From: Ryuthela nishihirai | Lineage: Eukaryota > Arthropoda > Arachnida > Araneae > Heptathelidae | Direction: 5' to 3' | Assembly: GCA_038380435.1 (NCBI GenBank) | Contig: JAWZYU010000017.1 | Span: forward strand, 18,475,283-18,539,282 | Length of the DNA stretch: 64,000 nt | Shown here: piece by piece, positions 24,401-35,749 of the stretch | Layout of the letters: each line of letters starts with the position of its first letter | Numbering within the stretch: the stretch's first letter is position 1 | Program-made: the position numbers and the translations under genes | Notes under the pieces: model-generated | What the model saw: the letters and a program-made list of their open reading frames with translations, nothing else | What the model was told of the DNA's origin: nothing | The model's database searches: none

Positions 24401-24799
24401 GACAGAAAAAAGATGACGTGCTGGGAAGCCTGGTCCATTAGGCGACCTTGGGCACTGACCCCACCAAAAATAATCACAAACATTATTTGCTGTGTTACGT
24501 AGAATTTACTTTGTGAATAAAAGCTCGTCCAGATCAAGCAGCAAGTTGGAGCAACACCGGAAATGAGCTCCCTGAGGTGCCAATCCCAGCCACCTCTCAA
24601 TGGTGTTGCACCCACACCTGAGTAGTGATAAGATGTCACAGGAGATGCTCACGACTGCTTGCTCCTACACTGAGCATTTTATGAGAGCGGAAAAGACGGC
24701 CAGGACGTTGGTTGAAAAGGAAACTCTTTGAAAATGGAATAAACTATGACAATGATCTTTCGGCTTATCAACAATTAGAAGACTGCAGATTAACATATA

Positions 24800-25388
24800 C
24801 ACCGCAGAGCCAAAATATTATGACCAGTGCGTTTTTACCTGGGGAAGTGTTGGCACCAGAGTGCACTGTGGGACAAAAACAAGCCGATAGAGGAATTGTA
24901 ATGCTTTAGACAATGTTTTGCTGGGAAACCCTGGGTCCAGCCATTCATGTGCAGGAAACACATATACCACCTACCTAAACATCATTGCAGACCAGATACA
25001 TCCTGTCATGGCAACAGTATTCCTCTCTAATATTGCCTTCTTTCAGCAAGATAATGCGCCATGCTACACTGCCTGAATTGTTAGATAATGGTTCGCGGAA
25101 CATGAGGAAGACTTCCAGGTATTGCCCTAGCTTCCAATTTCCCCAGACATCAATCCAATCAAGCATCTGTGATTTGTGTTCGAACAGCATATCCGATCTG
25201 CAGCGGCTCAACCACGTAACTTACAAAATTTAAAGGAACTGTTGGTAATGTGTTGGTACCAGATACCACAAGATACCTTTAGAAATCTTGTTGTGTCGAT
25301 GCCTCTCAGGGTAAAAGCGGGTTTTGGTGGCACATGGAGGACCAACATTATATTAGGCAGGCGGTCATAATGTTTTGGCTCTTTGGTG
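24800..25388 (+). mobile_element. Tc1-like element, internally deleted (589 bp)
   Basis: Ends match the family at 52597-53803: CACCGCAGAGCCAAAATATT left; reverse complement of CACCAAAGAGCCAAAACATT right, both beside TA. Keeps the C-terminal part of a transposase on the + strand with stops (the second-Asp region near 25048, then LVMCWYQIPQDTFRNLVVSM). The N-terminal DNA-binding part is deleted. Confidence 0.87.
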
Positions 25389-25390
25389 TA

Positions 25391-26558
25391 CACAGAAGTG
25401 CCAGTGAATTAGGGATAGCAACCTAGTAGTGTGTTGGACCCCCTCTGGCCCTGATAACGGCTGCCACACGACGAGACAAGGACTCCAAAAGCTTCAGTAA
25501 ATGTTCCACAAGTATGGCGACCCATGCATCCTCCAGAGCTGTCCACAATTCTCAAGGTTGCTAATGGGAGACGGGCCCGAACACTGCTCGACGGTATCCC
25601 AAAGATTTTCGATGAGATTTAAATCTGGGCTTCTAGGTGGCCAATTCATTATTTCAAAGTGTAATGGGTGCAGAATGCTCCTGCAACCATGCAGTAGCCA
25701 AGCTGAACCTATTAGATGAACAGTTGTCTTGCTGGTAGACGCCATCTTCATTAGGATGCACGAATGTCATAAATTGGTGTAAATGGTCAGCCACGAGTTC
25801 TACGAACCGGGATGCATTGAGAGTCGTTGGTACACGTAAGAAAGGTTCCACAGACGTCCAACTGAGCCACCACCAGCTTGTACTGTTCTGACCTGACATG
25901 CAGGAATCGTGGGGTTAGCGCCATACCCTCAGTCTCCTATCGGCGTGATGAAGTTTAAATCAGGATTCGTCACGCCAGGCTATCCTTTGCCAATTTTCGA
26001 TGTTCTTTAGCCCAGGAAAGGCGTTGATCCTGATGTCGTGCCATTAGAAATGGGGCTCTCGTGGGTTGGTGGCTCACAAAGCCGAGACAAAGTGAGCGTT
26101 GCACGGTTCGTACACTGACTTCTTGGCTGGAACCTGCGTTCAGATGGGAGGTGATTTCAGATAATGTCTGGCCCTATCAATCCATACGATGAGGGTCAGA
26201 CTGCGAAGTCCACGACCATTCAAGGCTGGTTGTCCTTTGTAGTTTGTCCTGGTGCTTGTTTATTTGCCAGAATTTTCATATTCCCGGAACATTCTTCAAA
26301 CCGTTGTACGAGAAAATCCAAGTTCGTTGGCAATTTCGGAAATCGAGTGTTCCATCTGTCGGGCACCTATGATCTGCCCTCTGTCAAATGCATCTAAATC
26401 CCGTGCCTTTCCCATTACACTTTTCATAACGAATGCTTGGGGAAGCCAAAACTGACAACTATGTGTGACCAGAGTTTCAGCCACGCATGCGCGCAAATGT
26501 GGGACTTGCGGTACTGAATTTGCATAACTTCTATCTCTAATTCAATGGCACTTCAGTG
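25391..26558 (-). mobile_element. Tc1-like element abutting the previous one
   Basis: Terminal repeats CACAGAAGTGCCAGTGAATT (left) and CACTGAAGTGCCATTGAATT (right, read inward). Transposase on the - strand: an N-terminal helix-turn-helix (DLDAFDRGQIIGARQMEHSI, about 26402-26340) and a C-terminal DDE part (VYQQDNCSS, then WPPRSPDLNLIENLWDTVE, about 25750-25590). Several frameshifts. Its left TA (25389-25390) is also the right TA of the previous element. Confidence 0.87.
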
Positions 26559-26847
26559 TATATATACACTGAGTTATCGTTGATTCCTGACCACCATCCA
26601 TGTTATGCCAATAGGGCTAACTTCGAAGCTCTATAACTACTTAAATAATCGTTTTATTAGAAATTGTAATCGAAGGTAATTTAAAGAACAGACTAGTCTA
26701 TCTGAATCTTGATGTTGAGTATTTTTTTGATATTTTATGTGTTGCGAAATTTCAGATATTAGCAACAACAATGCAAAACATTATAATTTACCTCAAAAGT
26801 TAATTATAATTTGAATAAGAAGCATTTTTCGAACCATTTAATACAGT

Positions 26848-26945
26848 GGAGCAGGGGTTCTCAACGTGGAGTAATCACATATATATCAACACGGTAAAAT
26901 TTTTTGGGGTACACTGTGAGAGCTCAAACGTCGCTAGATCTAGTA
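26848..26945 (+). repeat. Truncated hAT-like element end
   Basis: GGGGTTCTCAACGTGG followed by GTAAAATTTTTTGGGGTAC and GTGAGAGCT matches the left end of the element at 30173, then stops where SINE B sequence begins. Probably an old truncation or insertion. Confidence 0.7.
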
Positions 26946-26950
26946 ACAGT

Positions 26951-27251
26951 CAGCGTTGAGATTTATCTCCGCAAATCTCCCCGCCCTGGCCACGATTAGT
27001 AGGGGACGCCAATGGGCATGGAAAGGCCCCGTCCATCGGGTGACGTTAAGCCGTGGCTCTGTGTGTGGGAGAGCCAGACCCTGTGCACGTTAAAGAACGC
27101 ACTGGATGGCCTTGACGGGAGGCTACCATGTCGCCCAACAGCTGTTCCAGTGGGTCCCCTCCCCCAACCTTCTCTGAGCTTCTGGGGTCCTTGTGACCTA
27201 GCCATTTAGCCCATGGTGTACAATAAAATACCGCTCAGAGGTAAAATAACG
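26951..27251 (+). repeat. SINE family B copy, head missing
   Basis: Sense copy beginning at the CAGCGTTGAGATTTATCTCC body and ending CAGAGGTAAAATAACG. It lacks the tRNA-like head and is fused to the hAT fragment on its left. Confidence 0.85.
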
Positions 27252-27348
27252 ATTGGATTTGTAAATCATTTTAGGTCACGTTTTCATAAAAAAAATTAGA
27301 ACCAATAGCTATTCGAAATTTTTTTGCCATTCACATAATACGAAATAG

Positions 27349-27598
27349 GGTTGGGTTCGTTCACCTCTGAGTGGCACTTTTTTGTACACAATGGGCAAAA
27401 TGGCCAAATCACAAAGACCCTGAAGGCTTGGAGAAAGTTGACGGAGGGGATCACTGGGACAGCTGTTGGGAAACAGATGGTAGCTCTCGTCAAGGCCATC
27501 CAGCGTGTTCTTTAACATGCACAGGGTGCGTCTTTCCCTCACACGAGGCCACGGTTTAATGTCCCAACCAACGGACGGCGGCCTCTCCAAACCCATCA
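27349..27598 (-). repeat. SINE family B copy, partial
   Basis: Antisense copy: TTCACCTCTGAGTGGCAC at the left through GGCGGCCTCTCCAAACCCAT at the right. The tRNA-like head is missing. Confidence 0.85.
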
Positions 27599-27842
27599 TG
27601 GAATAAGGTGATCATAATTTAATGATGTGGGGAGTGTCATAGGCTATAAAAAATTACCATGCTTTCTTCCCTCGTAAAAAAAGGGGAAATACGAAAACAA
27701 TTGTTCCCGCTACATCTTCGGAAAGCGAGGGACGAAATTAACGGGTTATGCGTCAAATGAAAGATTGTGACATGAGGAGTGTCACAGGTTATAAAAATTC
27801 ATCCCCCCCAGGAATATATATGGATTGTTATACTCAGGGTCC

Positions 27843-28045
27843 GATATGGGAGATGGGGTGAAGGGGAGGCGTGGTCCCCTCTTTCAGAATACTAGTAAGG
27901 GTAATGGAGATAAAATATTATTCAAGTTATTTATATTTATTGCATTTTTCAAGAAATTTTTTAAAGACCTGTAAAATGGAAGGGAAATACTATACTGCAG
28001 AAGAAAAAAAAATCAGTCTCCTGCATCGCCCCCCCCCCCCCCCCC
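27843..28045 (+). repeat. Unclassified dispersed repeat, copy 1
   Basis: Shares a diverged but clear match with 32488-32690: TCAGAATACTAGTAAGGGTA, then TTTATTGCATTTTTCAAGAA and AAAGACCTGTAAAATGGA. Ends in a C run at 28029-28046. No coding potential. Confidence 0.6.
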
Positions 28046-28261
28046 CGTTTTTTTCGCAATCCAGACCTGGTCCTACTACGTTACGAAAGCGAGGGTCGAA
28101 AATAGCAAGTTGTATGTTAGATGACAACTTGCGACATGGGGAGTGTTGTGGGACATAAAAATATATACCCTTGCTTTCTTCTAAAAAAAAAGAGGATATT
28201 TGAAAGTTGTTCTTCAATTATATCTTCAGAATGCAAAGTTCCGTTTGATGGTACGTTAACC

Positions 28262-28474
28262 AGGGTCCGTGTGCAGGAAAGTCATAACCGGCGCACTTTG
28301 AAGAACACCATGGATGGCCTTGACATGATGCTACCATCTGTCTCCTAACAGCTGTCCATTGGATTCTCTACCACCAACCTTCGATGAGCCCTCGGAATAC
28401 CTGTGACCTTGCCATTTAGCCCATTGTGTGCAAAAAAAAGTGTCGCTCAGAGGTAGAACAACCCACCCCAAACA
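28262..28474 (+). repeat. SINE family B copy, 3' part
   Basis: Starts within the body (GGTCCGTGTGCAGG), includes AAGAACACCATGGATGGC, and ends CAGAGGTAGAACAACCCACC. Confidence 0.8.
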
Positions 28475-28679
28475 CAAGGGCCTACAGTTATGAGTTAGGT
28501 GTCAGATGAAATTTCATATGTGGACCGTCATTATACCTCCCGCTATTTTTCCCTCCTCAAAAGAGGACGGATTTATTTCAAATTAAAACTTATGGCGTCT
28601 CCAAACGCTGGAGAGTGACGATTTTGCTACCTCAAATACGACTCCAAAAATATAAGGGGGAAAAAAATGTGGCCGATAT

Positions 28680-28893
28680 TTAAATAAAAAATAAATAAAT
28701 ACCCCCTCAAGCAGCTGCTTACCACAGAGGTCTGACAGGAACCTGTCAGTTTATATGCCACAGTAGGAGATCTGAGAGGATGGCAGGACCTCAGCAGAAA
28801 AACGACACACACATCCATGCCTAAATCCGGGGCTCGAACCCAGGTCTATTAGATCAGTAGCCAAGCGTGCTAACCACTCGGCCACGGGACGGC
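28680..28893 (-). repeat. SINE family A copy
   Basis: Antisense: tail ATACCCCCTCAAGCAGCTGC at the left, head GGCCACGGGACGGC at the right, with B box (GGCTCGAACCCAGG) at 28830-28843. Confidence 0.9.
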
Positions 28894-28987
28894 ACTATAT
28901 TTTATGAGATATCAAATGAAAGTTTCTGAAGGTAGGTGTTTTTAGTGACAAAGAAGAACTATAAATAAATTAAAAAAGTACCTCTTT

Positions 28988-29205
28988 CCGTATGCACCGT
29001 AAAAAGTAGAAAATAAATCTAAAGCATAGTGATGGTGTAATCAGTCACTGAGTTCGTACTCATTTCAAAGGAAGATAGGATGCCGATTTGCCTTCTCAAC
29101 AAAATAGCAGGCGACCTATCTTCCTTTGGAGTAAATACGAACACAGTGATTGATTGCACCATCGATGAGTTTTAGGTTATTTTCTACTTTTTATTGCGCA
29201 TATCA
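28988..29205. repeat. Foldback element, about 90-bp arms
   Basis: The left arm (about 28988-29083) reads TAAAAAGTAGAAAATAA then ATGGTGTAATCAGTCACTG. The right arm (about 29116-29205) carries the diverged reverse complement. The arms meet around AAAGGAAGATAGG / CCTATCTTCCTTT. No coding content. Confidence 0.75.
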
Positions 29206-30115
29206 AAAATTAGGTAATTCTAATTTTTTTTATTTATATTTTTATTAGCAGAAAGGAGAAAAATATTTAATTCACCTTTAATGAAATAAATATAGCATTA
29301 CTTCAATGAAAGAACTGGTGCAAAAAACATTTATAAGGAATTCCTCACCCCTTATTTAACAAAAATAAAAATTCTGTCCCAAAAAAATACACGAAGGTAA
29401 ATGATAGATATTTGTCAAAAGCTGATTATATTGCTTACGTTTTAGTATCCTATAATTAAGAGGTCATATTATATTGCTTCCATCCCCAGAAAATAATTCA
29501 GTAGTCAATATTTTTATGTTTGCCGAAATCTGTAGCCATGTTAAATGAAACATTGAATGGTTGGATGCGAGTAAAGCAAATATCTTAATTTTATTTTAAA
29601 CAATTTAACAATAGCAGTCATAATTAATTGACATAACGATCCAAGTTAAAATTACTTTATTCCCCTGTGAAATGCAATTATTCCTCCTTTGATAAATTCT
29701 TTCAAATCAAACAAATCCACACCGCACCATTCTCAAAGCTTTCGTTTCTTCAATCACGTAATACCACAGCTTTCGATGTTGGACGTTGCAAACGTCACGA
29801 GTAGGCCCCGTTTCTATTTATGGCCTAAGGGAATTAACCGTTATAGCGATAACACAAATACACATGCGCTGAACTAGGGCCGCGTTTACGCATAGGCAAA
29901 CTAGGCACATGCCTAGGGCCCAGAACACGAGCTCGGAGAATAATAAATTTTATTATTATAGTTATATTATTTTGTAACAAACAAATGATAATTTGTTTGT
30001 TATTGATAATTTACTGATAAATGTTATTGATAAATACTGATAATTTGGAGTTGTGATATTTAAAAATGCACAGACGGGAACAGAATGGAATCAGTTTCCG
30101 TCCCATTATCATACC
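29206..30115. other. Intergenic, no recognised feature
   Basis: AT-rich. A stretch near 29895-29930 (ACTAGGCACATGCCTAGGGC) contains a short palindrome. Nothing else stands out. Confidence 0.5.
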
Positions 30116-30166
30116 AGAATACAGAGAGACTAGGTATACGTAATATACCTAGTCTCTCTGTATTCT
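30116..30166. repeat. Perfect 23-bp hairpin
   Basis: Arms 30116-30138 and 30144-30166 (AGAATACAGAGAGACTAGGT and onward) are exact reverse complements with a 5-bp loop CGTAA. It overlaps the hAT target duplication by two bases. Confidence 0.9.
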
Positions 30167-30172
30167 CTAAAT

Positions 30173-30766
30173 TAGGGGTTCTCAACGTGGGGTACGCGTA
30201 CCCCCAAGAGGTACTAGGTAAAATTTTTTGGGGTACGCCGTGAGAGCTGAAAAGTCGCTAGATATGTTTATTCTATTCCCATTGTTATACTATAACTATA
30301 ATTTTCTCTCCCTATACAAGGGGGTACGCCAGTTACATACACATTTCCAGGGGGTACGTGAAGCATAAAAGGTTGAGAACCACTGATATATATGTTTCAT
30401 TTTATTCCCATTGTTATACTATAACTATAGTTTTATCTATCTATACAAGGGGTACGTCAGTTACATACACATTTCCAGGGGGTACATGAAGAATAAAAGG
30501 TTGAGAACCACTGATATATATGTTTTATTTTATTCCCATTGTTATACTATAACTATAGTTTTATCTATCTATACAAGGGGTACGTCAGTTACATACACAT
30601 TTCCAGGGGGTACATGAAGAATAAAAGGTTGAGAACCACTGATATATATGTTTTATTTTATTCCCATTGTTATACTATAACTATAGTTTTATCTATCTAT
30701 AAGGGGTATGCCAGTTACATAAACATTTCAAGAGGGTACGTGAAGCATAAAAGGTTGAGAACACTG
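30173..30766. mobile_element. hAT-type non-autonomous element with internal tandem array
   Basis: The ends (TAGGGGTTCTCAAC left; CAGTGTTCTCAACC read inward from the right) are flanked by the same 8-bp duplication CTCTAAAT (30165-30172 and 30767-30774), the hAT hallmark. Inside are about three near-identical 128-bp units starting near 30384, 30512 and 30640, each with ATTCCCATTGTTATACTATA and GGTTGAGAACCACTG. There is no transposase; small ORFs here come from the repeats. Confidence 0.88.
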
Positions 30767-30774
30767 CTCTAAAT

Positions 30775-32480
30775 ACTAGACGTTTGTACTAAGCAGTTAA
30801 ATTGAGAAAAATAATTTTAGGTAACACGGGCATGCTGCCATGAGATGTCATTGGTAATTAATAGTGCATTATTTTATAAGGATCTTTCGTATCCATTGAA
30901 AAAATGACAATCGCGTGTCTCGTCCACATCGCTTATCCCAATATTTTTGTGATTTACAATCCTATTGTCATGGTGGAGGCTGCGTAGTAACGTGACGTTC
31001 TGAAAATCGTTTGGTAATCAAATATTCTCGATCGTTTCGTCAACTATAACTTTTTACCTATTGTCAAGTTTCGTATAAATTTAGAAGCGAATTTAAAAAT
31101 GTTGCATTCTTTCAAGTATCAACTAAAAATATTCTGTATATGTTCGCTTAAGTCGTCCTGTGGCAGAATGATCAGTAGCCATGTACACTAACCAAAGACA
31201 GCTGGGGTCATTAATTCGCTAAAACTATTTCCTCACAGACCTTCTACTATGGCGTGTAAATTGACATACTACTAACCTCAGAAATATTGTTCGTTACGTT
31301 AGAACTTTGACCCTCTGACCTCGTGACGTATTTCAAAAATTCCAGTGTGGGTATAATGGAAAAGTTCCGCATTTTCTTTTTAAAATAATTTATAAATATA
31401 ATATTTTTATAAATAAACTTTAGCTTAATCGAATAGGTACTTTTTAATTTTATAAAAAATGTAATGATTAATGAATAAATTCTGAAAACGAGAAATGAAC
31501 AATGTAGATATAGTATTATCATTTACAATGAGCAATTTTTCTTTAGATTTATAGCACTTTTTGTTTCCATCGATAACCCAGTTTGTCCGACATTACTGCT
31601 GTGTGAAAATATGAATGTTCAATGCCTTGGCTTTCTGTGTTGGTTCCCGAAACAGACTGATTGCCATATTCACACTGTACAATATCTCACAAACCAACTT
31701 GCTTATAAAAACCTATATAGAAAAAAGAAACTTCCAACAAAGCTGCAACCTCCTCGGATGACGATATTAAAATTTTACTTAAATTTTATATTAAAATAGT
31801 TACTCACAAGTATGTGAATCTATTTGTCTTAAGTTGCTGCGTATATTAATCTACCTATTCTAAGACTGTCATGAATACAATTATTACTATTATACTTTAT
31901 TATTTCTACTTTTCCAGCTCACTTATCATTGCTGCATAATCTCTCATGATGTAAATTAGCAGATATCGTGGCCAATTATAAAATTCTAAGTACTCTGTTT
32001 TACATTAAATTATCCATATTAAAATGTGGCTTTTTATATGTATTTGAGGGGAAGTGAAAATAGAAAAAAAAAAAGGCAGAAAGAGAGCTTTTAAAAAAAG
32101 AAATTGAGAGCATCTTTAAGCTCCTATTCAATAAAAAAAAAATGGCTTTCCTGGACAAAATCCACCACAATCAATAACAAAGAAAGATCTATCTATGGCC
32201 GAAGGCAGTTAGTTCTACTGAAAATATTCAATTTGAATCCGTCCTTGAAGCTTGTGAAGATGTCTCTCAAATTCATTCTAGACCAGACTCATTCTCACGA
32301 AAATATTAAATCTCAGCATTCCGACGACTTATCACACCAATTTAATGAAACTAAAAATTCATCGTCAAAATATAATGCCTTATGGCCTGAAACAGTAACT
32401 TCAGCTATCCAGATTTTACTTTAACCAGGGGCGTTCAAGCGTACGTTTTTTGGGAAAGTACGCAGTTTCTCAAGAGGCAC
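30775..32480. other. Intergenic, mostly unrecognised
   Basis: AT-rich. 31150-31265 may be a very old SINE A copy (GTCGTCCTGTGGCAG, later GACCTTCTACTATGGCGT). The open frame at 32104-32424 matches nothing I know and has no splice or start context, so I do not call it a gene. Confidence 0.45.
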
Positions 32481-32487
32481 AGACGTG

Positions 32488-32690
32488 TAGTTCAGAGGAG
32501 GGGCAGGGGACTTCTCCCCCTTCAGAATGCTAATAACGGTAACATAGGCAAAAAAATTATTGAACTTATTCATATTTCATGCATTTTTCAAGAAACTTTT
32601 TGAAGACCTGCAAAACGGAGAGAGAAATGTTATAAATGCATTGGAAATTCAGTCTTTTGCCCCACTTACATTTTTCCTGCTCAATCGTTC
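32488..32690 (+). repeat. Unclassified dispersed repeat, copy 2
   Basis: Direct-orientation partner of 27843-28045: TCAGAATGCTAATAACGGTA, TTTCATGCATTTTTCAAGAA, GAAGACCTGCAAAACGGA. Confidence 0.6.
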
Positions 32691-32699
32691 TTGGCTCCC

Positions 32700-33899
32700 T
32701 TCCTCAAGTTTTTTTTCTCTAAATAAGGGCCTGGTTCAGAGTCACAAGGTTTTTTTTTATCTCGACTTTTGAAAACGAGGTAAAAATAGTTGATTACAAA
32801 AATATTCAAAATTGAAAACGCAGTTTAATATAATTTGCACTATTTCTGTTTTAATAAGTTTGTGTCAACTTTTCAGATTAATTTAACTGACATCACCGAT
32901 AGTAAATATTCTAGTTCCATATCTATGTATAAACAGCGAATGGATATTGTTATTCGAAGCAGACGATATTGAGATATTTAATTTTTTTCAGCCTCATTTT
33001 TAGTTTAAAAAATTGATTTACAAAGAGCCTCAGTTTTTTAATTGAAATGAAGAATTTCTATTAAAATAAGGCGAAACTGTTCCAAATAAAATGACCACTG
33101 AATATTCGTGCAGTTTATTAAGAAGCAGTACGTTAATCATATTTTTGGAGAGGGAAGGTTAAATCTCAACATTTTAATGTAATTTACGAAACGATTATTG
33201 ATTCTAAATCTTTTAATTAGAAGATTAGAAGCTTGAGGTGACTGCATCTTCGATTTTAAGAGCCTTCCTTAGAAAATACGTTATTCAAATCCTCAAGTTA
33301 GGGAGTATAACAACTTTAGATTAGACTGGAAGGAAATTTTTTAAGAAATGAAATTTTCCTCATGAAGAAAGTTCAAGACTCCCTCCCGAAATACACCATT
33401 GCCCAAAAGCATATTTACGATAGAAGAACAGCTTGCTTTGCGAGACTCTCTCCATGGGATAAAAATTAATGCGAGATAGCCAAAACACATCAGAGAGAGG
33501 AGGAGGAAATGTATCCAACCTCACTGGAATCTGGAACTAAATTATTTTTATGAATACTAGTCGCAAAATTAAATTTTGAATTATGAAATCGTTCTTCTGC
33601 CCCTTACCATAGATAAAATCGTTCTTCTATTTTGCCCAAAAAGCAAAACAGAACAAGTTTTTCTCTTTTATTCCTCACAAAAAACGTGGACAGATTAACG
33701 AAGTGGTTGAGTAGCTGTATGTTTTTATGCTGTGAAAAAATATTCAGGCAGAATTACATTACTCTATGTATATATATATGAATTAACAGCAAATAGGCTA
33801 ATTTAATTAGGAATGCCAGGTCAATAGGAAAGCTGGAATTTGGTCTTGTTGAACACAACTGCTCCTTAAACCTTGGTAAAAGTGCCTTGCATATGTTGT
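32700..33899. other. Intergenic, no recognised feature
   Basis: AT-rich sequence with no protein or repeat match I can support. Confidence 0.5.
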
Positions 33900-33909
33900 G
33901 CCGTGGTTA

Positions 33910-34180
33910 AATTTATTTTAATACTAAAGCTCTTAAAGACCCAGAAATGGCCAAAGCTTATAAGTTACTTAATGATTACGATGATCTTGGTTTGCTTACA
34001 ACTAAAGTTCAGGAAGAATGGGGTCATTTTATAGAGGCTATTCTTGAAACGTATATACGCAATATTCTTCAGTGTAAAAAGGTGGATAGAGGACAAACGT
34101 CATATGAGTGATAAAGCAATGGAACTTCTGAAGGAAAGAACTGCAAAGTTGAAAATTATTAGGGAATTTTAGCTTCATAA
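33910..34180 (+). pseudogene. Diverged RTE retrotransposon scrap (linker region)
   Basis: The + strand reads KALKDPEMAKAYKLL, GLLTTKVQEEWGHF and MSDKAMELLKER, matching the linker of the RTE ORF at 211-1794 (ALKDPVIAKVYHDRLL, GLLTTEVEEEWDHF, LSDKALEHISER). Frameshifts separate the pieces. It is clearly older than the other copies and may be a sister subfamily. Confidence 0.75.
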
Positions 34181-35161
34181 TCTGACTTAACAAGCAGAAA
34201 AAGATAGCTAGAATAGTAGGAGATAATATTAGGACTGCATTAGTTTGTCCATGATTTTTGCATACAGAACTAAAGATTATCAGAATTCTGAGCAGTGTGT
34301 TTAAAGGTTTCAGAAAGTGAGCGAGACTTAGAATATGGTGAGCAGATAACGTCAAAGAGAACATTGTTAGAATTAGTCCACAATGGCTAAGTGCAACAGC
34401 TGTAGCGTAGACATGTCTGGAGGAATACATTATGCAGTCTAGTGTGACCTGTGTAGCCCATGATTGATTGAGAATTATTTAGGTGTATGTGTCTTTATAC
34501 GAAACTTCAGTGGTTAGTCAAAGAGCTAATTTTGTATACACACCTCTTTTAAATTTTAGACATGATAATGGGAGAAAAAAAGCTCACCATCTCACTTTTA
34601 ACTTTGTTTCCCCCCCCCCCAATATACACTTCACCAATTACTGTGTATGTCGCTTGGTAACTGAAATTTCAATCCTTTTTTACGTTTTCATAATGGTATC
34701 TTTGAAATTAAGTCTTTATAGTTTAAAAAATCAAACTGACAATGATGTGTCAATCTGTTAGTAGTTGTGAAATGCAATCACATTTTCCCCTTTACAGCAG
34801 GCATTCTTATAATGCTGCTCAAATACTGATTGCCATAACAGTATACTGGATAAGACCTGCCTAAGCATGAACATGATACTGTTAGGATTAAATTCACTTC
34901 AGAATTACTGGGCAACCACAAATATTCAGAATGACAGTATTGAAAGGAAGAGATTTTTGGCACACAGATTCTTTATATAAAAGTACATCTCAAATTTTAA
35001 AATCAAATAATGATTTATCAATATTTAATATACAACATATCACATTTATAGAATGAATCTTTTGAAGGAGAGGCCTGTTTACAATAAATTCAGTTATGAA
35101 ACAGTTCCAATCACATTTTTGCTTCTGAGAGAATTAAATAAAGTTAGATACAGAAGATGCA
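34181..35161. other. Intergenic / 3' flank of DNAJC2
   Basis: Contains the likely DNAJC2 3' UTR just left of 35162, but no polyA signal I would assert. A C run lies at 34611-34620. No other feature. Confidence 0.45.
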
Positions 35162-35230
35162 TCATTTTTTTCCTTTTTGTGACACTGTTGCCTGAGCAGC
35201 TTTCTTGGCACGAACCATTTCCACAAGATC
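35162..35230 (-). CDS. DNAJC2: DNAJC2 last exon
   Basis: Reads DLVEMVRAKKAAQATVSQKG, then KK and TGA (35164-35162). It matches the conserved basic tail of vertebrate DNAJC2 (LVEMVKAKKAAQ). Acceptor ttttcag; phase 0. Confidence 0.95.
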   Translation of the reverse strand, partial: DLVEMVRAKKAAQATVSQKGKK

Positions 35231-35419
35231 CTGAAAACATTAAGTGATAGTATTAGAAGAAAAATCCTGATTTTTTTTCCCAATTTCAGAATATATCTAC
35301 ATTCATGAAATAATAAGCTGTAAAAAATTGATTTTGCCATGAGTAGTATTCGAACCTAGATGGCACAACTGTGTGAATCAAATAAAAAAATCCGGAAAGT
35401 TTATGTCACACCAGCTGAA

Positions 35420-35545
35420 GAATATATGTTAGCCAATGATGGTGTAGTGGTTAGCATAAGTGGCATGTTTCCAGGAGATGTGTTCGAATCCCACTCGCAG
35501 CAAAACCTTTGTGTTGGGTTATTGAATTGTTTTACCTCTGAGTGG
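35420..35545 (+). repeat. tRNA-like SINE head joined to a SINE B end
   Basis: GGTGTAGTGGTTAGCATA (A-box-like) and GTTCGAATCCCACTC (B box, about 35484-35498) form a tRNA-like head unlike families A and B. It is followed by GGGTTATTGAATTGTTTTAC and CTCTGAGTGGCAC, which is SINE B terminal sequence in antisense. Not a functional tRNA. Confidence 0.6.
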
Positions 35546-35749
35546 CACACAGCAAAACCAATTTTTTAGCTTATTAATTCATAAGTTCCATGTCTACAGG
35601 GCACATCCTGTGATTCTTTACTGTGAATAATAATTTAGATCTAATATCTACAATCTCTAATAGTGTATAATTTAATATCTACATTATTATAAAATTATTC
35701 CAAAAAATAAAACCAAGATAACCAACATTTTTTCCCCTTTTTTGTAACT

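Noticed and set aside
30411..30772. Short + strand ORFs with repeating protein sequence
   Set aside because: They are read-through of the 128-bp tandem units inside the hAT-type element.
32104..32424. 106-residue + strand ORF
   Set aside because: No family resemblance, no splice signals or repeat membership to support it, and length within chance for this composition.
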